A program made the position numbers and the translations under genes. From Hydrogenovibrio marinus (GTDB lineage: Bacteria > Pseudomonadota > Gammaproteobacteria > Thiomicrospirales > Thiomicrospiraceae), in assembly GCF_013340845.1 (NCBI RefSeq), contig NZ_AP020335.1, positions 1,240,001-1,304,000 of the forward strand: a DNA stretch of 64,000 nt, written 5' to 3'. A model generated the notes under the pieces. That model was not told where the DNA came from. It made no database searches and worked only from the letters and a program-made list of their open reading frames with translations. This document shows, piece by piece, positions 1-8,583 of this stretch (the stretch's first letter is position 1; each line of letters opens with the position of its first letter).

Positions 1-222
1 TCGGGAGCTATGACGCCATTTGAAAGCATGCCTAAGCCTGTTCAGCTGATCATGCAGTTAGCGCCGAACACACACTTTGTTTCAATGGCTCAAGCAATCC
101 TATATCGTGGCGCTGATTTTTCAATCGTTTGGCCTCAGTTGCTTTCACTCTGTGTGATTGGAATCGTGCTTTTTTCTTTATCACTGGCTTGGTTCAGAAA
201 TTCTTTGGGGAAAATGATCTGA
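1..222 (+). CDS. ABC-2 type transporter permease, C-terminal fragment
   Basis: Only the last 73 codons are in the window; the reading frame is open from the first base, so the gene begins upstream. The fragment has the usual end of an ABC-2 (YhhJ/DrrB-like) permease: a short re-entrant segment with MPKPVQLIMQLAPNTHFV, then the FVSMAQAILYRGA motif, then a last hydrophobic helix (LLSLCVIGIVLFSLSLAWF) and a short basic tail. Such permeases pair with an ABC ATPase and often with an HlyD-type adaptor. An HlyD-like protein does follow at 752-1708, so the three may form one export system. The substrate cannot be told. Confidence 0.8.
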   Translation, partial: SGAMTPFESMPKPVQLIMQLAPNTHFVSMAQAILYRGADFSIVWPQLLSLCVIGIVLFSLSLAWFRNSLGKMI

Positions 223-380
223 GAGAATCACTTATAAACCTTTCCTGTTTAGCTTTTTGCAATGATTCTTCGTTTATGAGTTATTTTGCTTTGAATCCTG
301 TTATACGTAAAAATCCAATAAGTTGATGACTAACGCCTGAATTAGGCTAGAATAAATTTAATTGAGCTTAGGAGGCTGTC

Positions 381-752
381 ATGCTGGATTACTTTGCGTT
401 GTTTATGCTGTTTTTTGTTGGCATTACTTTGTTCTACGGCATCATTGCCATTCATGATATTCCCTACGAAATCGCAAAACGTCGTAATCATCCACAGCAA
501 GATGCAATTCATGTAGCAGGTTGGGTGAGTTTGTTTACCTTACACCTTCTTTGGCCGTTTTTATGGATATGGGCAACCTTGTATCGTGAAGACAGGGGGT
601 GGGGCTTTTCCCAAAATGATTCATCTCAAGGCGCTAAAACAGAGCACCTCATTAACTTGGAAAAACAAGTTGGTGAACTGCAAACTGAATTAAACATTTT
701 GAAAGAGCAACTGCATCACGAGCGCCAGGTTTCGCAAGGAGGAGATCAATAA
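381..752 (+). CDS. DUF3302 inner-membrane protein (YiaW-like)
   Basis: This 123-residue protein has an N-terminal hydrophobic helix (residues 3-25), the conserved stretch HDIPYEIAKRRNHPQQDAIH, a second helix (VSLFTLHLLWPFLWIWATLY) followed by REDRGWGF, and a C-terminal coiled coil (about 90-120). The central part matches E. coli YiaW (DUF3302) closely as I remember that family. A strong Shine-Dalgarno (AGGAGG) precedes the ATG. The stop overlaps the start of the HlyD-like gene by one base (TAATG), the same partnership as yiaW-yiaV in E. coli, so it is probably a small subunit of that transporter. Its biochemical role is unknown. Confidence 0.85.
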   Translation: MLDYFALFMLFFVGITLFYGIIAIHDIPYEIAKRRNHPQQDAIHVAGWVSLFTLHLLWPFLWIWATLYREDRGWGFSQNDSSQGAKTEHLINLEKQVGELQTELNILKEQLHHERQVSQGGDQ

Positions 753-1708
753 TGGATATGTTATTGGTTGCAACCTACGTGGCGATTGCAGTTGCGGTTT
801 TTAAGATATTTAAAATCCCTCTTAATAAATGGACTGTTCCAACCGCCTTTTTGGGTGGCGTTCTCCTGATTGGCGGACTGTTGACGCTAATGAACTACAG
901 CCATCCGTATTCATCTCAAGCAAGAGAGTATTTTTACACGACGCCAATTTCTCCTTCGGTTAAGGGGCGAGTTGTAGAAGTTGATGCTAAGGCAAACCAG
1001 TTCATGAAGCAGGGTACGCCTTTGTTTAAGCTTGATTCCGAGCCTTACGAAGACAAGGTAAAAGAACTTGAGGCTAAATTGATTGTTGCTGAGAAAAATC
1101 AAAAACGTGCACAAGAAATGATGCGAAAGGGGCTTGGAAAACAATTTTCGGTAGATGAAACAACCGCGACAGTGGACTCTTTGACAGGGGCATTGAAAAA
1201 AGCACAGTTTGATTTGGAACAAACAACGGTTTATGCACCGACTGATGGCTATGTTTCGCAGTTGTTTTTAAAGCCAGGTATGTACGCTGTTCCAATGCCG
1301 TTAAGACCTGTAATGGTGTTTGTAAACTCTGATGCGCATTTGTTGGTCGCCTGGTTTCGTCAAAACAGCATGATGCGGTTGCAACCAGGATTTGAAGCCG
1401 AGGTTGCTTTTGATGGGTTACCGGGAGAAGTTTTTAAAGGAAAAGTCTCCCATGTTTTACCCGTTTTAGCGGAAGGGCAGCTTCAAGCAAATGGTTATTT
1501 GCTTTCGGATACGAATCATCGTCCTGGACTTATACCTGTGCAAATAGAAATCACCGATCCTCGCTTTGAAAAATACCAAGATAAAGTGTTGGGTGGAGCT
1601 TATGGACAAGTAGCGGTCTATTCAGATCACTTTCACCACTTATCGGTTATTCGTAAAGTACTGTTGCGCATGAGCTCTTGGATGAATTATGTATTTCCTA
1701 TGCATTAG
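752..1708 (+). CDS. HlyD-family membrane fusion protein (YiaV-like)
   Basis: A 318-residue periplasmic adaptor. Two N-terminal hydrophobic segments (about 3-20 and 30-48) are followed by a biotinyl-lipoyl-like half motif (ISPSVKGRVVEVDAKANQFM), a short helical hairpin (about 100-150), a second lipoyl half (TTVYAPTDGYVSQLFLKPGM) and a beta-barrel domain. These proteins bridge an inner-membrane transporter to the outer membrane. It is translationally coupled to the DUF3302 gene (one-base overlap, SD AAGGAGG) and lies behind an ABC-2 permease, so it probably serves that pump. The coiled-coil hairpin is short, so it may not reach an outer-membrane channel by itself. Confidence 0.85.
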   Translation: MDMLLVATYVAIAVAVFKIFKIPLNKWTVPTAFLGGVLLIGGLLTLMNYSHPYSSQAREYFYTTPISPSVKGRVVEVDAKANQFMKQGTPLFKLDSEPYEDKVKELEAKLIVAEKNQKRAQEMMRKGLGKQFSVDETTATVDSLTGALKKAQFDLEQTTVYAPTDGYVSQLFLKPGMYAVPMPLRPVMVFVNSDAHLLVAWFRQNSMMRLQPGFEAEVAFDGLPGEVFKGKVSHVLPVLAEGQLQANGYLLSDTNHRPGLIPVQIEITDPRFEKYQDKVLGGAYGQVAVYSDHFHHLSVIRKVLLRMSSWMNYVFPMH

Positions 1709-1781
1709 TGCGTATTTTACTGGCGACGTTCAATGATTAGGCGTTAAACTATTAAGAATTGTATAGAAAAATAAAAGTGCA

Positions 1782-4700
1782 ATGACGAAACGAAATAATT
1801 TTTTAGCGGGTGTAAAAAAACGGATACTGCGCCAGAATATCTGGCTTGTTTTCTTCCTGTTGTTTTTAATGGTGCCAGCTCTGGCGATTACGATCATCAA
1901 AAACCATGGTCCAAAAATAGAGGCTCAGTCTTTTAATAACCTGTCTTCTGTTGCCGAGTTAAGAGCTTATCAAGTACAAAGTTGGCTAGAAGAGCAAAAC
2001 AAAGTCGCTAATGTCGTTTCAAGTAATAAAGTCTTAATGGATTATGTCCAAAGCCTTCTGAAAAAACCAAATGACGAAACGTTAAAACATAGTATTTTGG
2101 CGTTGTTTGGCGCGCTGAAGGAGTTCTATGGTTATGAATCCATAGAGCTTATTTCTTCTAGTGGACAATTGATGTTGAAGCTAGGAGAGGGAAGTAGCAA
2201 CCATTTCAACCATGCAGTCATAGCCGAGCTTTTTAGCAAAAGCGTTAAAAACAGGCGTGATGTCCGCAGTGGTATTTTGAAGGATAAAGACGGTACCTTG
2301 GACACAGGTGCGGTTGTTCCTTTAATCTATGCCATTGATGGCAAGCCTACCATTTTAGCTATGGTCGTTTTATTTTCGGATTTATCTGACCACGTTTTTT
2401 CCCATATACAAAAGTGGCCTACCTTTAGCCGAACAAGTGAAAGCTTGCTAATTCACAATGAAAACGGACATGTCGAATATCTTTCTCCAATGAAGTTTGC
2501 TGGAGAAGGAAGCTCTTCTCAAAACAAATTTTCGGTTAGCGATCAAAATCTTGTATCTGCAATTGCCTTAAGGGCAGGTATTTCCGGTAAGACCAAAGGC
2601 ATTGATTACCGTGGCAAGGCTGTTATGGCTGCCTATTATCCCATCAAGGGCACACATTGGATGGTTGTTTCTAAGGTTGATGTCAAAGAAGCACATGCAT
2701 CTTTAGACGATTTGGTTTTCTGGATCAGTGTTGTTTCGTTCATTGCATTTTTAATTATAGGGGCTGCATTTTGGGTAGTTTTATCCAAGCAAAGACATCT
2801 AGATAACTATCGCCTGTTGACGCAAAAAACCGAAAATGAGCGTGTGTTACAGCAGTTTTATGATCTGCCATTTATCGGAATGGCAATCTTATCGGCAGAG
2901 GATTTTCGCTGGTCGCGTTTTAATCAACGTTTCAAGTTGATGCTTGGTTACTCTGAAGAAGAGTTAACGGCACGATCATTTTTCGATTTATTACCTTATG
3001 GGGAGGTCGCTCTTTTCAAACAGCGTTTTACTGAGCTTGCTAGCCACAAGTTAGACGGGTTTACTCAAGAAACGCGTTTGGTGGGTGCAAACCAGGAATT
3101 GGTTTACGTTATTGTCAGTGTTCAGTGTACTCGCCGTACCAATGGCGATGTTCAGCATTTCTTGTTGACTGTGCAAGACATGACGGAAATTAAACAGCTA
3201 GGTGACCGTTACCTTGAGCGTCAAAACCACCTGAATATATTAATTAATACAATTCCTGATTTGATTTGGCTAAAAGACATTAATGGTGTTTATCTAAGTT
3301 GCAACTCTAGGTTCGAATCACTTTATGGCGCTAAAGAAAATGATATTGTCGGCAAAACGGACTATGACTTTGTCGATAAAGAGTTGGCAGACTTCTTTAG
3401 AGAGCATGATAAAAAGGCAATGCAAGCAGGTCGTTCAACCGAAAACGAAGAGTGGTTAACCTTTGCAGAAACTGGTTATCGTGGCTTGTTCTCGACCATT
3501 AAAACACCGATGCTGAATAGCCGTGGGCAGGTGATGGGCATACTAGGGGTTGGACGCGACATCACCAAACGTAAACAAGACGAACTGAGACTGGAAAGGC
3601 TTGCAAGAATCCATTCTGCGCTAAGCCAAACGAATGAAGCCATTATCCAATGCCATACTGAACAGGATTTATATGACCGCGTTTGCGAGGTTATTGTTAA
3701 CAATGGTGATATGAAAATGGCTTGGATAGGTAAGCTGGATATGGTCTCTGGTTTAGTTAAGCCTGTTGCCTGGTCAGGTATGAATTCAAATTACCTTCAG
3801 GGTCTTGAAATATCGGTCAAGAATGAGGAGTTAAAAGGACCTACAGCAATCGCAATTATGACCAACGCGCCTTATTGGTGTGAAGATTTTCAGAAAGATC
3901 CACATACAGCCCACTGGCATGAACGAGCAAAAAAATTCGGCTGGCAGTCTTCAGCCTCCATCCCTCTAACACAGCGTTCTCAAGTGGTTGCAACATTGAA
4001 TATCTACTCTGATGTTGTCAATGCTTTTGACGATGAAATGAAAGACCTCCTGTTGGAAATGGGGGCGGACATCAGTTTCGCTCTTTCATCCTACGTTGCG
4101 GAACAAGAGAGGGAAGTCATTGAGCATGAAAGACAGGAGGCATTGGAGCGCTTACAGAAAATAGCGGGGCGCTTACCTGGTGTGATTTATCAATTTCAGT
4201 TGTATAAAAATGGGCGAAGTTGTTTCCCATTTGCAAGTGAGGCCATGGAACACATTTTCCGCGTTAAGCCGGAAAGCATTTTTGAAGATGCGACGGCTGT
4301 TTTTGATCGCGTTTACCCTGATGACTTGGAAGGCCTGAACCTTTCTATTCAAGAATCAGCAGAAAATCTTGCATCTTGGCAGTATGAGTTTCGTTTAATT
4401 TTTGATGATGGTGAAATAAAGTGGTTATCAGGTAATGCTATACCTCAAAAACAGAGCGATGATTCGATTCTGTGGCATGGCTTTATCACAGATATAACGG
4501 AAAGAAGAAAAACGGAAGAACAAATCGAGATGGCCTCAAAAGTATTCGAGCAGAGCCGAGAGGGTATCATGATTACAGATGCAAACTTGAAGCTGTTGAT
4601 GGTGAATGACGCTTTTAGTGATATCACTGGCTACTCTAGAGAAGAAGTGTTGGGAAGTGCGCCAAGTGTTCTTTCTTCTGGAAAGCACACTAAAGAATTT

Positions 4701-6185
4701 TACAGCCAAATGTGGAAGCAAATTGAAGGGGAAGGTCACTGGCAAGGGGAAATTTGGAACAAGCATAAATCAGGTCGTTTTTACCCTGAATGGCTGTCCA
4801 TCAGTCAGGGTAAGAATAAGGACGGCGAGGTGATGCAATATATTGGCGTGTTCACAGATATTTCAAAAATGAAAGAATCGGAAGAACATATTCACCGCCT
4901 TGAACACTTTGATTCACTTACCAATTTGGTCAATAGAGAATCTCTTATCAAAAGGCTGACAAAAGCGATCAGTCAAGCAGAAGAAAATCATAAAAATGTC
5001 GCGGTGCTATTTATCGACTTGGATCACTTCAAAAATATCAACGATACCTTGGGGCATTATGTCGGAGATAAGATGTTGATGGAAGTCGGGCGACGCATTT
5101 CAGATCTGTTAGGGGCAGAAGATCAGCTAGGACGACAAGGTGGTGATGAATTCATCGCAGTGATGCCTAATGCAGATGAAAGTGAGGCTGCGCACATGGC
5201 AGAAAATGTCTTGAAATCTGTCGCATTCGAAATGTCATTAGAAAACCTGAACCTGCAAATCACGCCATCGGTGGGGATTGCTATTTATCCTCAAGACGGT
5301 TCTGATGCAGGAAGTTTGTTGAAAAATGCCGATACCGCAATGTATCAAGCCAAAAGTGACGGACGAAACAACTACCGATTCTTTACTCATGAGATGCAAC
5401 AGCATGCGGCTAAAATTATGTCCATTGAAAGTGCCTTGAGAACTGCGCTTGTCAGAAATGAATTTGAGATGTATTACCAACCGCAAGTTTGTGCTCATAC
5501 GCATAAAGTGGTGGGTGCCGAAGCTTTGATTCGTTGGGATAACCCTGAATTGGGAAGAATTTCTCCGACCGAATTCATTCCTGTTGCGGAACAAAGTGGA
5601 CAAATCCTTGATATCAGTAATTGGGTCATGGAAACCGCAATTGAGCAAATCAAGGAATGGCAAGAACGAGGGCTACCGTTTGTAAATATTGCCGTGAATC
5701 TATCTGCCGCACAATTCCGTGATGAAGCATTGCCCAGTCAAATTATAGGTTTACTGAATAAATACAAAGTTGATCCATCCTGCCTGACGGTAGAATTGAC
5801 AGAAACCCTTGCCATGTCGAATCCACATTCAGCGGTTCAAATTATGGATAAGTTGACATCACATGGTGTGAGAATTGCCATTGATGATTTTGGTACAGGT
5901 TACTCATCACTCAGTTATCTCAAAAAGTTCAAAGCAACCAAGTTAAAACTGGATCAATCTTTTGTGAGAGATGTAGTAGAAGATGCGGATGACCGTTCTA
6001 TCATTATTGGTATGATTAGCCTGGCACAAAGCTTAGGATTGAAAACCATTGCAGAAGGGGTTGAGACTCAATACCAGCTGAGTTTCTTGGAAGAAAAAGG
6101 CTGTGATGAAATTCAGGGCTACTACTTCAGCAAGCCAATTCCTTCAGATGAGTTTGCGCAGTTTATTTCTGAGCGCAAAAGTTAA
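1782..6185 (+). CDS. Membrane sensor with PAS/GAF, GGDEF and EAL domains (c-di-GMP turnover)
   Basis: A 1467-residue protein. Order: TM helix (about 18-40), a periplasmic sensory region of about 265 residues (dCACHE-like), TM helix (about 310-333), PAS domains (about 350-460 and 480-600), a GAF domain (about 610-780), two more PAS domains (about 790-890 and 905-1030), GGDEF (about 1040-1200) and EAL (about 1220-1460). The cyclase motif is intact (GGDEF near residue 1120). So are the phosphodiesterase motifs: EALIRW near 1247, ELTETLAM, DDFGTGYSSLSYL, KLDQSFV and AEGVET. The product-inhibition site is degenerate: GAED stands where RxxD is expected. Both activities look possible; which dominates cannot be told. 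The 3' end overlaps the convergent Fe-S gene by four bases. There is no clear Shine-Dalgarno before the ATG. Confidence 0.93.
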   Translation: MTKRNNFLAGVKKRILRQNIWLVFFLLFLMVPALAITIIKNHGPKIEAQSFNNLSSVAELRAYQVQSWLEEQNKVANVVSSNKVLMDYVQSLLKKPNDETLKHSILALFGALKEFYGYESIELISSSGQLMLKLGEGSSNHFNHAVIAELFSKSVKNRRDVRSGILKDKDGTLDTGAVVPLIYAIDGKPTILAMVVLFSDLSDHVFSHIQKWPTFSRTSESLLIHNENGHVEYLSPMKFAGEGSSSQNKFSVSDQNLVSAIALRAGISGKTKGIDYRGKAVMAAYYPIKGTHWMVVSKVDVKEAHASLDDLVFWISVVSFIAFLIIGAAFWVVLSKQRHLDNYRLLTQKTENERVLQQFYDLPFIGMAILSAEDFRWSRFNQRFKLMLGYSEEELTARSFFDLLPYGEVALFKQRFTELASHKLDGFTQETRLVGANQELVYVIVSVQCTRRTNGDVQHFLLTVQDMTEIKQLGDRYLERQNHLNILINTIPDLIWLKDINGVYLSCNSRFESLYGAKENDIVGKTDYDFVDKELADFFREHDKKAMQAGRSTENEEWLTFAETGYRGLFSTIKTPMLNSRGQVMGILGVGRDITKRKQDELRLERLARIHSALSQTNEAIIQCHTEQDLYDRVCEVIVNNGDMKMAWIGKLDMVSGLVKPVAWSGMNSNYLQGLEISVKNEELKGPTAIAIMTNAPYWCEDFQKDPHTAHWHERAKKFGWQSSASIPLTQRSQVVATLNIYSDVVNAFDDEMKDLLLEMGADISFALSSYVAEQEREVIEHERQEALERLQKIAGRLPGVIYQFQLYKNGRSCFPFASEAMEHIFRVKPESIFEDATAVFDRVYPDDLEGLNLSIQESAENLASWQYEFRLIFDDGEIKWLSGNAIPQKQSDDSILWHGFITDITERRKTEEQIEMASKVFEQSREGIMITDANLKLLMVNDAFSDITGYSREEVLGSAPSVLSSGKHTKEFYSQMWKQIEGEGHWQGEIWNKHKSGRFYPEWLSISQGKNKDGEVMQYIGVFTDISKMKESEEHIHRLEHFDSLTNLVNRESLIKRLTKAISQAEENHKNVAVLFIDLDHFKNINDTLGHYVGDKMLMEVGRRISDLLGAEDQLGRQGGDEFIAVMPNADESEAAHMAENVLKSVAFEMSLENLNLQITPSVGIAIYPQDGSDAGSLLKNADTAMYQAKSDGRNNYRFFTHEMQQHAAKIMSIESALRTALVRNEFEMYYQPQVCAHTHKVVGAEALIRWDNPELGRISPTEFIPVAEQSGQILDISNWVMETAIEQIKEWQERGLPFVNIAVNLSAAQFRDEALPSQIIGLLNKYKVDPSCLTVELTETLAMSNPHSAVQIMDKLTSHGVRIAIDDFGTGYSSLSYLKKFKATKLKLDQSFVRDVVEDADDRSIIIGMISLAQSLGLKTIAEGVETQYQLSFLEEKGCDEIQGYYFSKPIPSDEFAQFISERKS

Positions 6186-6421
6186 TCCTGCGAAGAATCT
6201 TCAGGAGTGGTTAAGCACTCAATAAGTCGGGTGACTTGGCGTTTGCAGCATCCATTACCATCCGAAGCATAAGTCTGGCGTTGAACCATTGCTAGGGTTG
6301 TTGCGCCGGATTCAATGGCATCTATGATTTTTCGTTTAGTGACCTCATTGCAAACGCAGAGATTTTCATCCAAGTCACGACGAAGGATTTCCGGCAGTTT
6401 GTCTAAAGTTTCTGGTGTCAT
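6182..6421 (-). CDS. Small BFD-like [2Fe-2S] protein
   Basis: A 79-residue protein resembling the bacterioferritin-associated-ferredoxin (BFD) fold. It has a CxC pair (C22, C24 in LCVCNEVTKRKI), the helix-turn-helix pattern IIDAIESGATTLAMVQ typical of BFD domains, and a second cysteine cluster GNGCCKRQV. Classical BFD domains end in CxxC. Here the cysteines are adjacent (C58, C59) and an arginine takes the usual last ligand position, so the cluster geometry may differ. Its 3' end overlaps the convergent GGDEF/EAL gene by four bases. A perfect inverted repeat covers the region just upstream of the start. Partner unknown. Confidence 0.7.
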   Translation of the reverse strand: MTPETLDKLPEILRRDLDENLCVCNEVTKRKIIDAIESGATTLAMVQRQTYASDGNGCCKRQVTRLIECLTTPEDSSQD

Positions 6422-6439
6422 TACGCTATTTTAGCGTAA
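6421..6439. promoter_or_regulatory. Inverted repeat at the start of the BFD-like gene
   Basis: TTACGCTA, three T, then TAGCGTAA: a perfect 8-bp inverted repeat touching the start codon of the minus-strand Fe-S gene. It sits where the ribosome-binding site should be and no Shine-Dalgarno is visible. It could be an operator or an mRNA hairpin limiting translation. Confidence 0.45.
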
Positions 6440-6494
6440 ACTCAAGCCGAAAAAGCTGGATAAAGAAGGCTAGATAAAGAGAGTAAACATAAGC

Positions 6495-7574
6495 ATGGCA
6501 GAACAAAACAAAAGAATTGAGTACCCTGAAATCAAACTGAGTTTCGAGTTGGCACCGGTAACCGATCACTCGGTTTATCTTCACCCCGCTGTCAAGCCTT
6601 TAGACCATGCCTTTAATGGCCCTTTTGCCCGCAATCAATTTGGACAATTGATTTGGCTGCATAGAAAGTCCGCCTATCTTTCAGATGATGAGGGGGCAAC
6701 TTGGCAGATTTTTTCTATCTTTGATGAGGATGATAATTTTGTACTCAATGACAGCCATTGTATTGCGCTCTCGCAAGATAACACATTGGTGGTGTCTTTC
6801 ATTTATGACCTCTATTTTAACTGGCACAGCAAAACCAATAAACCAACCAAAAACACTCATGCCTATCAGTGGGTGATTCGCAGTTTGGATGGTGGAAAAA
6901 CCTGGCAAGAACCTGTCTTGGTACAAAAAGGCTATGCCGCCGAAGCCATGAGTATGGTTGTGCTTCCTTCAGGACGTCTGGTGATTTCCGCACAAAATCT
7001 TGACTATGAAGAAGGTCGTCACTATAGCTTGTCTTTTTATTCCGATGATGACGGTGTGAGCTGGAATGCCAGTAATAAAATCGATATTGGCGGCAGAGGT
7101 CATCATGGCGGCTGTTACGAAGGGCGATTGCTTCCTTTGAATGACGGGCGTCTATGGTATTGCATACGCACCAATAGGGATTGGTTCTGGAATGCCTACT
7201 CGGATGATGAGGGAGAAAGCTGGACACACCTAGAAAAAGGGCTCAGTGCCAGTAGTTCGCCGTCAACGATTAGACGACTGAATAGTGGTCGGATTTGCTT
7301 GGTTTACAACCAACTTTATCGAGAGGGCGAGTCAGAGGCAAGACGGGTGTCCGGGTTGTTTTCTGAAGTTGCAGCTTCTTGGCAAAGAGAAGAATTGTCC
7401 ATCCGATTTTCTGATGACGATGGGGTGAGTTGGACGGATCCTGTTGTTATTGCCAGTTGTCAGGGTGCTTGGTTGTCTTATGCGTTTGTTTTTGAAGCCT
7501 CTCCAGGAGAAATCTGGATTTCTACCATGCAGTCACAGCTACGTATTAAGTTAAACGAATCGGATTTCGTTTAG
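6495..7574 (+). CDS. Sialidase-fold (BNR/Asp-box) protein, cytoplasmic
   Basis: This 359-residue protein carries five Asp-box motifs of the S-x-D-x-G-x-[ST]-W type: SDDEGATW (63-70), SLDGGKTW (130-137), SDDDGVSW (183-190), SDDEGESW (236-243) and SDDDGVSW (306-313). Their spacing fits a six-bladed beta-propeller of the exo-alpha-sialidase superfamily. There is no signal peptide or membrane helix, so it is probably cytoplasmic. Many relatives are not sialidases, and no sialic-acid genes lie nearby, so a catalytic assignment is not supported. It stands alone between the Fe-S gene and the convergent lipoprotein genes; only 4 bp separate its stop from that of the next gene. Confidence 0.8.
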   Translation: MAEQNKRIEYPEIKLSFELAPVTDHSVYLHPAVKPLDHAFNGPFARNQFGQLIWLHRKSAYLSDDEGATWQIFSIFDEDDNFVLNDSHCIALSQDNTLVVSFIYDLYFNWHSKTNKPTKNTHAYQWVIRSLDGGKTWQEPVLVQKGYAAEAMSMVVLPSGRLVISAQNLDYEEGRHYSLSFYSDDDGVSWNASNKIDIGGRGHHGGCYEGRLLPLNDGRLWYCIRTNRDWFWNAYSDDEGESWTHLEKGLSASSSPSTIRRLNSGRICLVYNQLYREGESEARRVSGLFSEVAASWQREELSIRFSDDDGVSWTDPVVIASCQGAWLSYAFVFEASPGEIWISTMQSQLRIKLNESDFV

Positions 7575-7578
7575 CGGT

Positions 7579-8583
7579 CTATTCTTTATTCAGACCAAGC
7601 GTCTGTTGCAGCGAACTACTTTGTAGCTGTTGCTTGAAATCGTTTTGCAAGTTGATGCTGGCTTGCTCGTTGTTTAACCCTTGTCCCTTTAGTGAAAATT
7701 GATTACTTCCTAGTTGTTTTTGCCCCTCATAAAAAGCAATTGTCGCTTGGCTTCTGATAATGGTAAATCCGTAAGCTTGAGTCGATTTTTCAGTCGCTTC
7801 CAGGTTAATGTTATCCGTAGCATCTTTGGCTGTTGCTGCCAGTGAAAAGCCCGATGCCGTGATTTTATTTTCCAATGCGAGTTGGAGCATGTTGGCGGTT
7901 GAAGAGGTTGCGTTAATAAAGAACTTTACGCTTGCTTTTGCAGTCTGATAGTTTTTTGAAACATCTGTTAAATAGTCAGTATAAATCTTTGTATTTTCAC
8001 GTTTTTTAAGGGTTTGTAATATTGCAACTTGTCGCTCAAAGGCGGGTAGTTTTTGGTTTTCTAAATCATAGAATTGCCAGGTTAAATAACCTGCTTGATG
8101 AGCCTTTAAAAACTGTTTTTCGGCATGCAAAAAACTTTCAATCTGTTGTTGCAGCTGATTACGAATCGCAAAGGCTAATGCGGTTTTATCTGTTTTCACC
8201 AAGGCATAAAAACGGTCATACCCGGTTTGCTCTGTCTTGACGACTTGATACTGATTGAGCGTGGTGGTTTGCACCTCAGTCAGGATTTTTTGGTCGGAGG
8301 TTTCTTCATCAAACGCATAGGCACTATTGGTGCTTTTATGCTGGAGTTTGAATTGAGAACTGACTTGTACGCCAAGCTTGGATGCTAAATCGTTGAGTGC
8401 TGCTTGTACGGCTTTTTCGCGAGATTTCCCTGCGCCGGCACCATATAAATCTAACTGAGTATCGGCTGGTGGCATCATGTACCAAGCAGGTGGCTTAATG
8501 AGCGGAAGTGGTTTGCTAGGCGTTTCAGCACAAGCAGTGAGTAGCAAACCGAGTGTTAGAGTGAAAATAAATCGCATCATCAT
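7579..8583 (-). CDS. LPP20-family lipoprotein
   Basis: The 334-residue product has a lipoprotein signal with lipobox LLTAC (Cys18). It then has PPAWYMMPPADTQLDLYGAGAGKSREKAVQAAL, spanning about residues 31-65, which is the conserved opening of the LPP20 domain (a W in a proline-rich loop, then an alanine-rich helix). Relatives include Helicobacter LPP20 and Vibrio FlgP. The first four bases overlap the end of the upstream CsgG-like gene (ATGA), so the two are translationally coupled. No flagellar gene lies nearby, so a flagellar role is not supported. It is probably outer-membrane anchored. Confidence 0.8.
   Translation of the reverse strand: MMMRFIFTLTLGLLLTACAETPSKPLPLIKPPAWYMMPPADTQLDLYGAGAGKSREKAVQAALNDLASKLGVQVSSQFKLQHKSTNSAYAFDEETSDQKILTEVQTTTLNQYQVVKTEQTGYDRFYALVKTDKTALAFAIRNQLQQQIESFLHAEKQFLKAHQAGYLTWQFYDLENQKLPAFERQVAILQTLKKRENTKIYTDYLTDVSKNYQTAKASVKFFINATSSTANMLQLALENKITASGFSLAATAKDATDNINLEATEKSTQAYGFTIIRSQATIAFYEGQKQLGSNQFSLKGQGLNNEQASINLQNDFKQQLQSSSLQQTLGLNKE

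Noticed and set aside
5238-5663. 141-codon minus-strand open frame inside the GGDEF/EAL gene
   Set aside because: Antisense to conserved EAL-domain codons, no family features, no ribosome-binding site.
8074-8086. ATTGCCAGGTTAA in the LPP20 gene
   Set aside because: Shares only TGCCAGGTT with the dispersed motif; within chance expectation for a 9-base match.
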